Source: Eledone cirrhosa
Taxonomy: Eukaryota; Mollusca; Cephalopoda; Octopoda; Eledonidae
DNA: 64,000 nucleotides
Direction: 5' to 3'
Assembly (NCBI GenBank): GCA_964016885.1
Contig: OZ024759.1
Coordinates: forward strand, 27,330,418 to 27,394,417
Shown here: positions 1 through 12,100 of the stretch, piece after piece
How the letters are laid out: each line of letters starts with the position of its first letter
How positions within the stretch are numbered: the first letter of the stretch is position 1
Notes under the pieces: model-generated
Told to the model about the DNA's origin: nothing
The model's input: the letters and a program-made list of their open reading frames with translations, nothing else
Databases searched by the model: none
Translations under genes and position numbers: made by a program

Positions 1-76
1 TTTCTCCACTTCCGGTTTTTCCTAGTAATGAAAAAGTAGGTTTATAAATATCAATTTTCAGTAAGTTTCCGTAACC

Positions 77-150
77 GTCCCTTTAGCCTAGTGGTAAGTA
101 TAATAGCCGGTGGAGGTCCAGGTGCGGGGTTCAATCACTGGCAGTGTGTC
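77..150 (+). repeat. tRNA-like module a (left terminal repeat)
   Basis: Contains a pol III A-box-like TAGCCTAGTGG and a B-box-like GGGTTCAATCAC at tRNA spacing. It is preceded by a leader (TTTATAAATATCAATTTTCA) shared with the other modules. I do not call it a functional tRNA because I cannot fold a clean acceptor stem. It recurs in every unit, at about 4631, 9187 and 13741. Confidence 0.6.
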
Positions 151-228
151 GTATTATATTTTTTATAGTATAAAACAAAAATAAAAAAGTAACTTTATAA
201 ATATTAATTTTCACACTGTTTTTATATC

Positions 229-297
229 TGTCTCCGTGGCCTAATGGTAGGTATTAGAGACGGTGGAGAACCTGCTCTGGGTTTAGATTTCAGTCAA
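229..297 (+). repeat. tRNA-like module b
   Basis: A-box GTGGCCTAATGG resembles tRNA-Arg genes. The B-box position reads GGGTTTAGATTTC, which is degenerate. Same upstream leader as module a. Confidence 0.6.
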
Positions 298-368
298 AGT
301 CTATAGATAATAATTTCATTTTTTACTTTACTAGAGAAAAATTTAAATTTTAAAATATATAGTACAGA

Positions 369-440
369 TTCGGACTGAGATTGAACACCACATCAGTGTC
401 TACATAGTCTCTAACACCTACCATTAGGCCAACGAAACAC
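369..440 (-). repeat. tRNA-like module c (inverted)
   Basis: On the minus strand it reads TTGGCCTAATGGTAGG followed by GTGTTCAATCTCAG, in the same family as modules a and b. With module b it forms a head-to-head pair about 70 bp apart. Confidence 0.55.
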
Positions 441-690
441 ATACAAGAACATAAGAAAAAAATTTATATTTATAAACCTACTTTCAATTTCCAAGCAAAA
501 TAGATGTGCTGGCGTTCATGGCTTTCTCATTGTTATTTCTACTAGAATCGGGTCAATGTTTACATTTATTCTTCTGGGGCTTTCATAAAATATATTTTCA
601 CTTTCTTTCGGGTTCATTAGATCCTACAACCAGATGATCTACAGGGACCTTCTTCATGGTCATAGCTGATTATTAAATATATACGGGAGA

Positions 691-714
691 GTGTGTGTGT
701 GTGTGTGTGTGTGT
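691..714. repeat. (GT)12 microsatellite in repeat unit
   Basis: Twelve GT repeats here, 13 in copy 2, 12 in copy 3 and 5 in copy 4. This is the main length difference between otherwise near-identical units. Confidence 0.95.
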
Positions 715-1091
715 ATTAGATATTGCCGTGATGTACTCAGCAATAATGGTTTTCAATTCCGTCGTCCCTCCATCCTTGGTGTGTATATAAATATATATGT
801 GATTTTAACGTACAACGGCGACAATATATAAATCTGTTTTGTTTGATAATAATTAGATAAAGCTAATTCTACAACCCCTGTTAAACATTGAAACGACGAC
901 TATAAAATATAGCAACAACCACGACATAACAGTCTCTGGTTAAATATGATTTAATGAAATTATTGCTAGAGATTGATCCCTAATATTTTATCTCACTCCT
1001 TAACCAGGGAGGAAAGGTCCTCAGACTCGGACAATGTTGATAAGGAGAGCAGAGTGTATCCTTATTTGTCACGTCTTTCCAGTTGTCACGG

Positions 1092-1101
1092 TATATAAAA
1101 G
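1092..1101 (+). promoter_or_regulatory. TATA-box-like element in repeat unit
   Basis: TATATAAAAG is followed about 35-45 bp downstream by initiator-like sites (GTCACTC, TCAGTTAG). It lies in the less AT-rich part of the unit, upstream of the LINE remnant. It looks like a pol II core promoter, possibly from an LTR or LINE. Transcription is not shown. Confidence 0.35.
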
Positions 1102-1661
1102 GCAGTAGTAGTAGTCACTCCTGCGAAAGACGTTGTCAGTTAGCCTTCTGTAACGAGAGAAGAAGGTCGTGGCTTTTTTTTTTCCTCCCTATCACATAAT
1201 TCATACATTTGTCATCCTTTAGATATCAATATACAAGAGAAAGAAGAAAATTGAGAACTTCGGTCTTTTAAAAGTAACATTTATTACATTAGAGCAAAAT
1301 CTTGCATTAACAATATTTTGTGAGACTAAACATGGAATGGACAAAGAGATTATTAGAAGAAGAGCAATTGTCTCTATCTTAAACGTCAATGCATTCTACA
1401 GAAAATCGAAATGAGAATAATTACAGAGATACTTTACAAAATGTTTCGCGATATGGTTCAAGTTATTTTGTAGTAATATGCAGCTATATTTATACATGTC
1501 TCTTATACCCCCTCCACAAGGAATTGTGAATATGTATGAATATGATTTTAAAGATGGCTAAACATGTTGAAGAAAAAAAAAAGGAATTCAGATGATAGGA
1601 ATAATAAAACATTCCTTTGCCTAGCTAAATGTCGAGAGGTCTAAAACACTAGTTGAATGAT

Positions 1662-1880
1662 ATGTGTGATACGACCTAGAATATTGTTTTGGGGCATGGT
1701 CAGACGACTTCAGAAAATACGGAGAAGCTATTGAAGGAATCGAGAAAAGAACAAAACAGAAAACACCAGAATTATTAAGAAATCGTCTTCTGAAGAAAGA
1801 TGTTAAACTTTAGGGATTGCAAATTTAGAGGAGATAAATCTAACAGGGTGGGGGGACATGATAGAAATATATATTTAAAG
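1662..1880 (+). pseudogene. Decayed LINE reverse-transcriptase C-terminus (unit 1)
   Basis: Translation gives YDLEYCFGAWSDDFRK, then IEGIEKRTKQKTPELLRNR and, after frame changes, GIANLEEINLTGWGDMIEIY. This follows the conserved end of non-LTR reverse transcriptases (RPxLEYC..W, then VQRR.TK, then LEERRLRGDMIEVYK). In-frame stops and a frameshift show it is dead. The relatives named are from family knowledge, most like the CR1/Jockey group. Confidence 0.6.
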
Positions 1881-2064
1881 GACTAATATTTAAATAGTAG
1901 TACACTATTCAAATGTAAAGCTCTGAATAACTATATCTTTCGGGGAGATATATCAAACAAGTGACATGATAGAAATATTTAAAATAATGAAAAGACTACA
2001 ATATACAGTATTGCAGAAGTAAATGAAAATATAAGAAGACATCACCATTGAACTGCAGATGAAA

Positions 2065-2290
2065 GTCGGTACTCTTTACATTTATCCCAGGTATATAGAA
2101 AGCTATCCTGATGTCCACTGATTGAAATATAAAACAATAAAGAAACACCACAATCCAGTAAACCTTAGTAATAATCCAATTAAGCCGCCATTTACAATAG
2201 AAAGTAGTAAGAAAAACAAAGTCACACTCAGAAGTTAATGCAGTGAAAACAATAAAAATATTATTAATAAATAATAATAATTTCATTTCA
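2065..2290. repeat. Internal ~220-bp block, first copy
   Basis: Begins TTTATCCCAGGTATATAGA and runs through a GATGTCCACTGA segment and a GTGAAAACAA segment to ATTTCATTTC. A diverged direct copy lies at 3925-4160, so each 4.55-kb unit contains an older internal duplication. Confidence 0.6.
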
Positions 2291-3924
2291 TATTATCATT
2301 AAATTGTTTGTCTATTTTTATTGTAAACATAAAATATACTAATATATATATATATATATATATTCATACATATACATCGATACATTCTGTGAGTATGTCT
2401 TACTTAGGCAACAGTCAAGTAATTTGCGGGGAGGAACCAATCCATTATATTGATCCCAGTACATGACTGGTACTATAAGTTATATGCTCCAAAATCATAA
2501 AATTATGGGTTAATCTAAACACTGAGAACACAAAGGTGGGGTAAAATTATTTAAAAATTGAGGTTTTAATATTTTATTTTTTATTTACAAATTATATGTC
2601 TTGGTGTCATATTTAAGGATATAATGTAGTTATTGGTGGAAATAATATAATATGTGATGAAGAGGTGTATAGAACTGTGGATATAGAATTGTTTTAATCA
2701 TTATTTTTAACGGACGAAAAAACTACATAATGACTTCTAGTCGGAGTTACGGGAAATTACGGCAAAGACACTCCATGAAGGTTCAAATATTACACATTAT
2801 CTATATATAGGAATCAGGCTAAACAATTTACGGGCACGTCGCTCTAAGTTGGAATATTTTTCACACACACAGACACGGGAGTTAGGTATGGCATATTTCA
2901 AATAAGAGAACATTATTACAGACGGAGTCATTGTAGGTTCAAATCATTGTTAGACCGATCAGAAAGAAAATGGATATATAATTCATGAAAAAACCTGAAG
3001 TGTGAAAGACAGAGTCGACCCTTTCTAGTAACAACACTAAGAAAGCCATGAACGCCACCACGTCCTAAATCTAACTCTGCGATCGTCATATCAAATCGAA
3101 ATACTTCACCAACTGTGGAAGATGAAGGATTGAAGAACTATGATATATAGCTAAGAGGCTTGTCTCCAGAACATTTGAAAAATGTTCCACCAGCCACCTG
3201 TATAGTAAATATTCCAAAGTATACCAAATATGTTTCGTAAATGTTTGTTCCTGGTTTAATTTTCCCAATTAGCTTCCTGATTTTTATTCAGGTTCTTTGC
3301 ATATATTCCTTGAATAGGTTTTCGGGTAGCATACCTTCTTAAATCTCAAAATTCTATATCGGCCACCAAAGTTTCCAATGGCCCTCAATTTTCTGTTCAG
3401 CTGCTCATCGTCCACCCAACAGTTGAAACCGCCCAGTTGAGGAACCCCTATGGGTAAGCTACCTCGAATGATGCTATATATTAATCGAGAGGAGGAGGTG
3501 ACTATTATAATTTTTATAAGTAATAATCTTTTAAAGACAAGAGGAAATTTCATCATTAAAATCATAAATATATGTCTACAGAATACAGATTATCAAAATG
3601 AAATTAAAAGCAAGTAAATCAGGGGCCACGAAACTTTACATATTTAGTTTTATTTCTATCGTGAAAAATGTTGATCTTCAGATATTAGATTATGGCGGCT
3701 GTAATTGTCTTTGTGTTGACGTGTTTGTTTGAAATCCTTTTTTTAATGTTTGTCTCTCTTTAAACATCGTTTATAGTTTGTTAAAATTAATTTTAGATTA
3801 TTCGTACCTCGTCTGTGTGGTTTATTTTGATGTAGCGTCCCTGTCTTGTTTATTTTTGGTTACATTTTAAATGTGAAATACAGGAACATCAGACATTAAA
3901 ATGAAATGTTACGTAAAACATACA

Positions 3925-4160
3925 CCTTGTGTTTATTCCAGGTATTTAGATAGATGTCCAGATGTCCACTGACAACAAAATAATACAATCATCCAGTGAA
4001 AGTTGGTAATAATCCAGGTTCGTTGCAGTCACCATTCACAGTAAACAATGGTTAGAAAGAAACAAAAACAAAAGACGTATTCAGCAGTTAATGAAGTGAA
4101 AACAAAATAAAAACAACTTTACTGAATAAAATTCATTTCTTAATTTCAATAAGGTTTTTT
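3925..4160. repeat. Internal ~220-bp block, second copy
   Basis: Diverged direct copy of 2065-2290. It shares TATTCCAGGTATTTAGATA, GATGTCCACTGA, TGGTAATAATCCA and the terminal ATTCATTTC. Confidence 0.6.
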
Positions 4161-4297
4161 GTTCTTTCTTTTATAAAAGAAAACAAATTTTAATTAAAAT
4201 ATGTTGAATATAATATGGGACATTACGACAAAGTACAGCATTATTAGTTCAAATCTTACTTAATAAAAGCAACAAATACGCAGTTATTAGTATAAAA

Positions 4298-4372
4298 CCT
4301 AACGGAAATCGAACCCTAAAACAGGATCTCCACCGTCTCTAGTACTTACCATTAGGCCACAGGGACAGTTAG
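4298..4372 (-). repeat. tRNA-like module d (right terminal repeat)
   Basis: The best-preserved module. On the minus strand it has A-box TGGCCTAATGG and B-box GGGTTCGATTTCC. It lies inside the right inverted repeat and mirrors module a. It recurs in units 2 and 3. Confidence 0.6.
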
Positions 4373-4406
4373 AAAAATGCATTGAAAATTAATATTTACT
4401 TACCTA

Positions 4407-4585
4407 TACTAGAAAAAACCGGAAGTGGAGAAAATTGAAAAACTTTTTCTTTTTCTTCCTCTGATTTTTGCCACGAACGATAACTCGTCTCTGACTTAAA
4501 TCCAAATTTTGGATATAAAAAAATCAGAGGAAGAAAAAGAAGATGTTTTTCAATTTTCTCCACTTCCGGTTTTTCCTAGTAATGA
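4407..4585. repeat. Unit junction: inverted terminal repeats facing each other
   Basis: The right end of copy 1 and the left end of copy 2 are inverted copies separated by a 49-bp spacer (4470-4518). The arms share CCGGAAGTGGAGAAAATTG, a polypurine AGAGGAAGAAAAAGAA tract and further diverged sequence reaching into the tRNA-like modules on both sides, about 150-200 bp per arm. The spacer contains a small palindrome (ATCCAAATTTTGGAT). Confidence 0.85.
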
Positions 4586-7500
4586 AAAAGTAGGTTTATA
4601 AATATCAATTTTCAGTAAGTTTCCGTAACCGTCCCTTTAGCCTAGTGGTAAGTATAATAGCCGGTGGAGGTCCAGGTGCGGGGTTCAATCACTGGCAGTG
4701 TGTCGTATTATATTTTTTATAGTATAAAACAAAAATAAAAAAGTAACTTTATAAATATTAATTTTCACACTGTTTTTATATCTGTCTCCGTGGCCTAATG
4801 GTAGGTATTAGAGACGGTGGAGAACCTGCTCTGGGTTTAGATTTCAGTCAAAGTCTATAGATAATAATTTCATTTTTTACTTTACTAGAGAAAAATTTAA
4901 ATTTTAAAATATATAGTACAGATTCGGACTGAGATTGAACACCACATCAGTGTCTACATAGTCTCTAACACCTACCATTAGGCCAACGAAACACATACAA
5001 GAACATAAGAAAAAAATTTATATTTATAAACCTACTTTCAATTTCCAAGCAAAATAGATGTGCTGGCGTTCATGGCTTTCTCATTGTTATTTCTACTAGA
5101 ATCGGGTCAATGTTTACATTTATTCTTCTGGGGCTTTCATAAAATATATTTTCACTTTCTTTCGGGTTCATTAGATCCTACAACCAGATGATCTACAGGG
5201 ACCTTCTTCATGGTCATAGCTGATTATTAAATATATACGGGAGAGTGTGTGTGTGTGTGTGTGTGTGTGTATTAGATATTGCCGTGATGTACTCAGCAAT
5301 AATGGTTTTCAATTCCGTCGTCCCTCCATCCTTGGTGTGTATATAAATATATATGTGATTTTAACGTACAACGGCGACAATATATAAATCTGTTTTGTTT
5401 GATAATAATTAGATAAAGCTAATTCTACAACCCCTGTTAAACATTGAAACGACGACTATAAAATATAGCAACAACCACGACATAACAGTCTCTGGTTAAA
5501 TATGATTTAATGAAATTATTGCTAGAGATTGATCCCTAATATTTTATCTCACTCCTTAACCAGGGAGGAAAGGTCCTCAGACTCGGACAATGTTGATAAG
5601 GAGAGCAGAGTGTATCCTTATTTGTCACGTCTTTCCAGTTGTCACGGTATATAAAAGGCAGTAGTAGTAGTCACTCCTGCGAAAGACGTTGTCAGTTAGC
5701 CTTCTGTAACGAGAGAAGAAGGTCGTGGCTTTTTTTTTTCCTCCCTATCACATAATTCATACATTTGTCATCCTTTAGATATCAATATACAAGAGAAAGA
5801 AGAAAATTGAGAACTTCGGTCTTTTAAAAGTAACATTTATTACATTAGAGCAAAATCTTGCATTAACAATATTTTGTGAGACTAAACATGGAATGGACAA
5901 AGAGATTATTAGAAGAAGAGCAATTGTCTCTATCTTAAACGTCAATGCATTCTACAGAAAATCGAAATGAGAATAATTACAGAGATACTTTACAAAATGT
6001 TTCGCGATATGGTTCAAGTTATTTTGTAGTAATATGCAGCTATATTTATACATGTCTCTTATACCCCCTCCACAAGGAATTGTGAATATGTATGAATATG
6101 ATTTTAAAGATGGCTAAACATGTTGAAGAAAAAAAAAAGGAATTCAGATGATAGGAATAATAAAACATTCCTTTGCCTAGCTAAATGTCGAGAGGTCTAA
6201 AACACTAGTTGAATGATATGTGTGATACGACCTAGAATATTGTTTTGGGGCATGGTCAGACGACTTCAGAAAATACGGAGAAGCTATTGAAGGAATCGAG
6301 AAAAGAACAAAACAGAAAACACCAGAATTATTAAGAAATCGTCTTCTGAAGAAAGATGTTAAACTTTAGGGATTGCAAATTTAGAGGAGATAAATCTAAC
6401 AGGGTGGGGGGACATGATAGAAATATATATTTAAAGGACTAATATTTAAATAGTAGTACACTATTCAAATGTAAAGCTCTGAATAACTATATCTTTCGGG
6501 GAGATATATCAAACAAGTGACATGATAGAAATATTTAAAATAATGAAAAGACTACAATATACAGTATTGCAGAAGTAAATGAAAATATAAGAAGACATCA
6601 CCATTGAACTGCAGATGAAAGTCAGTACTCTTTACATTTATCCCAGGTATATAGAAAGCTATCCTGATGTCCACTGATTGAAATATAAAACAATAAAGAA
6701 ACACCACAATCCAGTAAACCTTAGTAATAATCCAATTAAGCCGCCATTTACAATAGAAAGTAGTAAGAAAAACAAAGTCACACTCAGAAGTTAATGCAGT
6801 GAAAACAATAAAAATATTATTAATAAATAATAATAATTTCATTTCATATTATCATTAAATTGTTTGTCTATTTTTATTGTAAACATAAAATATACTAATA
6901 TATATATATATATATATATTCATACATATACATCGATACATTCTGTGAGTATGTCTTACTTAGGCAACAGTCAAGTAATTTGCGGGGAGGAACCAATCCG
7001 TTATATTGATCCCAGTACATGACTGGTACTATAAGTTATATGCTCCAAAATCATAAAATTATGGGTTAATCTAAACACTGAGAACACAAAGGTGGGGTAA
7101 AATTATTTAAAAATTGAGGTTTTAATATTTTATTTTTTATTTACAAATTATATGTCTTGGTGTCATATTTAAGGATATAATGTAGTTATTGGTGGAAATA
7201 ATATAATATGTGATGAAGAGGTGTATAGAACTGTGGATATAGAATTGTTTTAATCATTATTTTTAACGGACGAAAAAACTACATAATGACTTCTAGTCGG
7301 AGTTACGGGAAATTACGGCAAAGACACTCCATGAAGGTTCAAATATTACACATTATCTATATATAGGAATCAGGCTAAACAATTTACGGGCACGTCGCTC
7401 TAAGTTGGAATATTTTTCACACACACAGACACGGGAGTTAGGTATGGCATATTTCAAATAAGAGAACATTATTACAGACGGAGTCATTGTAGGTTCAAAT

Positions 7501-9110
7501 CATTGTTAGACCGATCAGAAAGAAAATGGATATATAATTCATGAAAAAACCTGAAGTGTGAAAGACAGAGTCGACCCTTTCTAGTAACAACACTAAGAAA
7601 GCCATGAACGCCACCACGTCCTAAATCTAACTCTGCGATCGTCATATCAAATCGAAATACTTCACCAACTGTGGAAGATGAAGGATTGAAGAACTATGAT
7701 ATATAGCTAAGAGGCTTGTCTCCAGAACATTTGAAAAATGTTCCACCAGCCACCTGTATAGTAAATATTCCAAAGTATACCAAATATGTTTCGTAAATGT
7801 TTGTTCCTGGTTTAATTTTCCCAATTAGCTTCCTGATTTTTATTCAGGTTCTTTGCATATATTCCTTGAATAGGTTTTCGGGTAGCATACCTTCTTAAAT
7901 CTCAAAATTCTATATCGGCCACCAAAGTTTCCAATGGCCCTCAATTTTCTGTTCAGCTGCTCATCGTCCACCCAACAGTTGAAACCGCCCAGTTGAGGAA
8001 CCCCTATGGGTAAGCTACCTCGAATGATGCTATATATTAATCGAGAGGAGGAGGTGACTATTATAATTTTTATAAGTAATAATCTTTTAAAGACAAGAGG
8101 AAATTTCATCATTAAAATCATAAATATATGTCTACAGAATACAGATTATCAAAATGAAATTAAAAGCAAGTAAATCAGGGGCCACGAAACTTTACATATT
8201 TAGTTTTATTTCTATCGTGAAAAATGTTGATCTTCAGATATTAGATTATGGCGGCTGTAATTGTCTTTGTGTTGACGTGTTTGTTTGAAATCCTTTTTTT
8301 AATGTTTGTCTCTCTTTAAACATCGTTTATAGTTTGTTAAAATTAATTTTAGATTATTCGTACCTCGTCTGTGTGGTTTATTTTGATGTAGCGTCCCTGT
8401 CTTGTTTATTTTTGGTTACATTTTAAATGTGAAATACAGGAACATCAGACATTAAAATGAAATGTTACGTAAAACATACACCTTGTGTTTATTCCAGGTA
8501 TTTAGATAGATGTCCAGATGTCCACTGACAACAAAATAATACAATCATCCAGTGAAAGTTGGTAATAATCCAGGTTCGTTGCAGTCACCATTCACAGTAA
8601 ACAATGGTTAGAAAGAAACAAAAACAAAAGACGTATTCAGCAGTTAATGAAGTGAAAACAAAATAAAAACAACTTTACTGAATAAAATTCATTTCTTAAT
8701 TTCAATAAGGTTTTTTGTTCTTTCTTTTATAAAAGAAAACAAATTTTAATTAAAATATGTTGAATATAATATGGGACATTACGACAAAGTACAGCATTAT
8801 TAGTTCAAATCTTACTTAATAAAAGCAACAAATACGCAGTTATTAGTATAAAACCTAACGGAAATCGAACCCTAAAACAGGATCTCCACCGTCTCTAGTA
8901 CTTACCATTAGGCCACAGGGACAGTTAGAAAAATGCATTGAAAATTAATATTTACTTACCTATACTAGAAAAAACCGGAAGTGGAGAAAATTGAAAAACT
9001 TTTTCTTTTTCTTCCTCTGATTTTTGCCACGAACGATAACTCGTCTCTGACTTAAATCCAAATTTTGGATATAAAAAAATCAGAGGAAGAAAAAGAAGAT
9101 GTTTTTCAAT
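4555..9110. repeat. 4.55-kb tandem repeat unit, copy 2
   Basis: Near-identical to copy 1. It is 2 bp longer because the GT tract has 13 repeats, and it carries a few single-base changes (for example near 6624 and 6999). Copies 1 and 2 share variants in the left tRNA-like module that differ from copies 3 and 4, which suggests duplication or conversion in pairs. Confidence 0.9.
6218..6436 (+). pseudogene. Decayed LINE RT C-terminus (unit 2)
   Basis: Second copy of the fragment at 1662-1880, with the same stops. The decay therefore predates amplification of the array. Confidence 0.6.
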
Positions 9111-9141
9111 TTTCTCCACTTCCGGTTTTTTCTAGTAATGA
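8963..9141. repeat. Unit junction palindrome, copies 2/3
   Basis: Same inverted-repeat junction as at 4407-4585, with the same 49-bp spacer (9026-9074). Confidence 0.85.
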
Positions 9142-12100
9142 AAAAGTAGGTTTATAAATATCAATTTTCAGTAAGTTTCCGTAACCGTCCCTTTAGCTTA
9201 GTGGTGAGTGTAAGAGCCGGTGGAGGTCCAGGTGCGGGGTTCAATCACTGGCAGTGTGTCGTATTATATTTTTTATAGTATAAAACAAAAATAAAAAAGT
9301 AACTTTATAAATATTAATTTTCACACTGTTTTTATATCTGTCTCCGTGGCCTAATGGTAGGTATTAGAGACGGTGGAGAACCTGCTCTGGGTTTAGATTT
9401 CAGTCAAAGTCTATAGATAATAATTTCATTTTTTACTTTACTAGAGAAAAATTTAAATTTTAAAATATATAGTACAGATTCGGACTGAGATTGAACACCA
9501 CATCAGTGTCTACATAGTCTCTAACACCTACCATTAGGCCAACGAAACACATACAAGAACATAAGAAAAAAATTTATATTTATAAACCTACTTTCAATTT
9601 CCAAGCAAAATAGATGTGCTGGCGTTCATGGCTTTCTCATTGTTATTTCTACTAGAATCGGGTCAATGTTTACATTTATTCTTCTGGGGCTTTCATAAAA
9701 TATATTTTCACTTTCTTTCGGGTTCATTAGATCCTACAACCAGATGATCTACAGGGACCTTCTTCATGGTCATAGCTGATTATTAAATATATACGGGAGA
9801 GTGTGTGTGTGTGTGTGTGTGTGTATTAGATATTGCCGTGATGTACTCAGCAATAATGGTTTTCAATTCCGTCGTCCCTCCATCCTTGGTGTGTATATAA
9901 ATATATATGTGATTTTAACGTACAACGGCGACAATATATAAATCTGTTTTGTTTGATAATAATTAGATAAAGCTAATTCTACAACCCCTGTTAAACATTG
10001 AAACGACGACTATAAAATATAGCAACAACCACGACATAACAGTCTCTGGTTAAATATGATTTAATGAAATTATTGCTAGAGATTGATCCCTAATATTTTA
10101 TCTCACTCCTTAACCAGGGAGGAAAGGTCCTCAGACTCGGACAATGTTGATAAGGAGAGCAGAGTGTATCCTTATTTGTCACGTCTTTCCAGTTGTCACG
10201 GTATATAAAAGGCAGTAGTAGTAGTCACTCCTGCGAAAGACGTTGTCAGTTAGCCTTCTGTAACGAGAGAAGAAGGTCGTGGCTTTTTTTTTTCCTCCCT
10301 ATCACATAATTCATACATTTGTCATCCTTTAGATATCAATATACAAGAGAAAGAAGAAAATTGAGAACTTCGGTCTTTTAAAAGTAACATTTATTACATT
10401 AGAGCAAAATCTTGCATTAACAATATTTTGTGAGACTAAACATGGAATGGACAAAGAGATTATTAGAAGAAGAGCAATTGTCTCTATCTTAAACGTCAAT
10501 GCATTCTACAGAAAATCGAAATGAGAATAATTACAGAGATACTTTACAAAATGTTTCGCGATATGGTTCAAGTTATTTTGTAGTAATATGCAGCTATATT
10601 TATACATGTCTCTTATACCCCCTCCACAAGGAATTGTGAATATGTATGAATATGATTTTAAAGATGGCTAAACATGTTGAAGAAAAAAAAAAGGAATTCA
10701 GATGATAGGAATAATAAAACATTCCTTTGCCTAGCTAAATGTCGAGAGGTCTAAAACACTAGTTGAATGATATGTGTGATACGACCTAGAATATTGTTTT
10801 GGGGCATGGTCAGACGACTTCAGAAAATACGGAGAAGCTATTGAAGGAATCGAGAAAAGAACAAAACAGAAAACACCAGAATTATTAAGAAATCGTCTTC
10901 TGAAGAAAGATGTTAAACTTTAGGGATTGCAAATTTAGAGGAGATAAATCTAACAGGGTGGGGGGACATGATAGAAATATATATTTAAAGGACTAATATT
11001 TAAATAGTAGTACACTATTCAAATGTAAAGCTCTGAATAACTATATCTTTCGGGGAGATATATCAAACAAGTGACATGATAGAAATATTTAAAATAATGA
11101 AAAGACTACAATATACAGTATTGCAGAAGTAAATGAAAATATAAGAAGACATCACCATTGAACTGCAGATGAAAGTCAGTACTCTTTACATTTATCCCAG
11201 GTATATAGAAAGCTATCCTGATGTCCACTGATTGAAATATAAAACAATAAAGAAACACCACAATCCAGTAAACCTTAGTAATAATCCAATTAAGCCGCCA
11301 TTTACAATAGAAAGTAGTAAGAAAAACAAAGTCACACTCAGAAGTTAATGCAGTGAAAACAATAAAAATATTATTAATAAATAATAATAATTTCATTTCA
11401 TATTATCATTAAATTGTTTGTCTATTTTTATTGTAAACATAAAATATACTAATATATATATATATATATATATTCATACATATACATCGATACATTCTGT
11501 GAGTATGTCTTACTTAGGCAACAGTCAAGTAATTTGCGGGGAGGAACCAATCCGTTATATTGATCCCAGTACATGACTGGTACTATAAGTTATATGCTCC
11601 AAAATCATAAAATTATGGGTTAATCTAAACACTGAGAACACAAAGGTGGGGTAAAATTATTTAAAAATTGAGGTTTTAATATTTTATTTTTTATTTACAA
11701 ATTATATGTCTTGGTGTCATATTTAAGGATATAATGTAGTTATTGGTGGAAATAATATAATATGTGATGAAGAGGTGTATAGAACTGTGGATATAGAATT
11801 GTTTTAATCATTATTTTTAACGGACGAAAAAACTACATAATGACTTCTAGTCGGAGTTACGGGAAATTACGGCAAAGACACTCCATGAAGGTTCAAATAT
11901 TACGCATTATCTATATATAGGAATCAGGCTAAACAATTTACGGGCACGTCGCTCTAAGTTGGAATATTTTTCACACACACAGACACGGGAGTTAGGTATG
12001 GCATATTTCAAATAAGAGAACATTATTACAGACGGAGTCATTGTAGGTTCAAATCATTGTTAGACCGATCAGAAAGAAAATGGATATATAATTCATGAAA

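Larger units (their letters stand above)
1..4554. repeat. 4.55-kb tandem repeat unit, copy 1
   Basis: First copy of a head-to-tail repeat that restarts at 4555, 9111 and 13665. The window begins inside its left inverted repeat, so the array probably continues to the left. In order the unit holds two tRNA-like modules in plus orientation, one in minus orientation, a (GT)12 tract, a TATA-like promoter, a decayed LINE reverse-transcriptase piece, two diverged copies of a ~220-bp block, a fourth tRNA-like module (minus) and the right inverted repeat. Small minus-strand ORFs of 96, 60 and 93 codons recur in the copies, but I recognise none of them. No intact transposase is visible. Confidence 0.9.

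Noticed and set aside
77..150. Functional tRNA genes in the tandem array
   Set aside because: A/B-box-like motifs are present, but I could not fold a clean acceptor stem or assign an anticodon, and all modules carry non-tRNA leaders.
1996..3565. 96-, 60- and 93-codon minus-strand frames conserved across the 4.55-kb units
   Set aside because: Conservation follows from the near-identity of the units, not from selection. There is no recognised domain; composition is that of AT-rich non-coding DNA.
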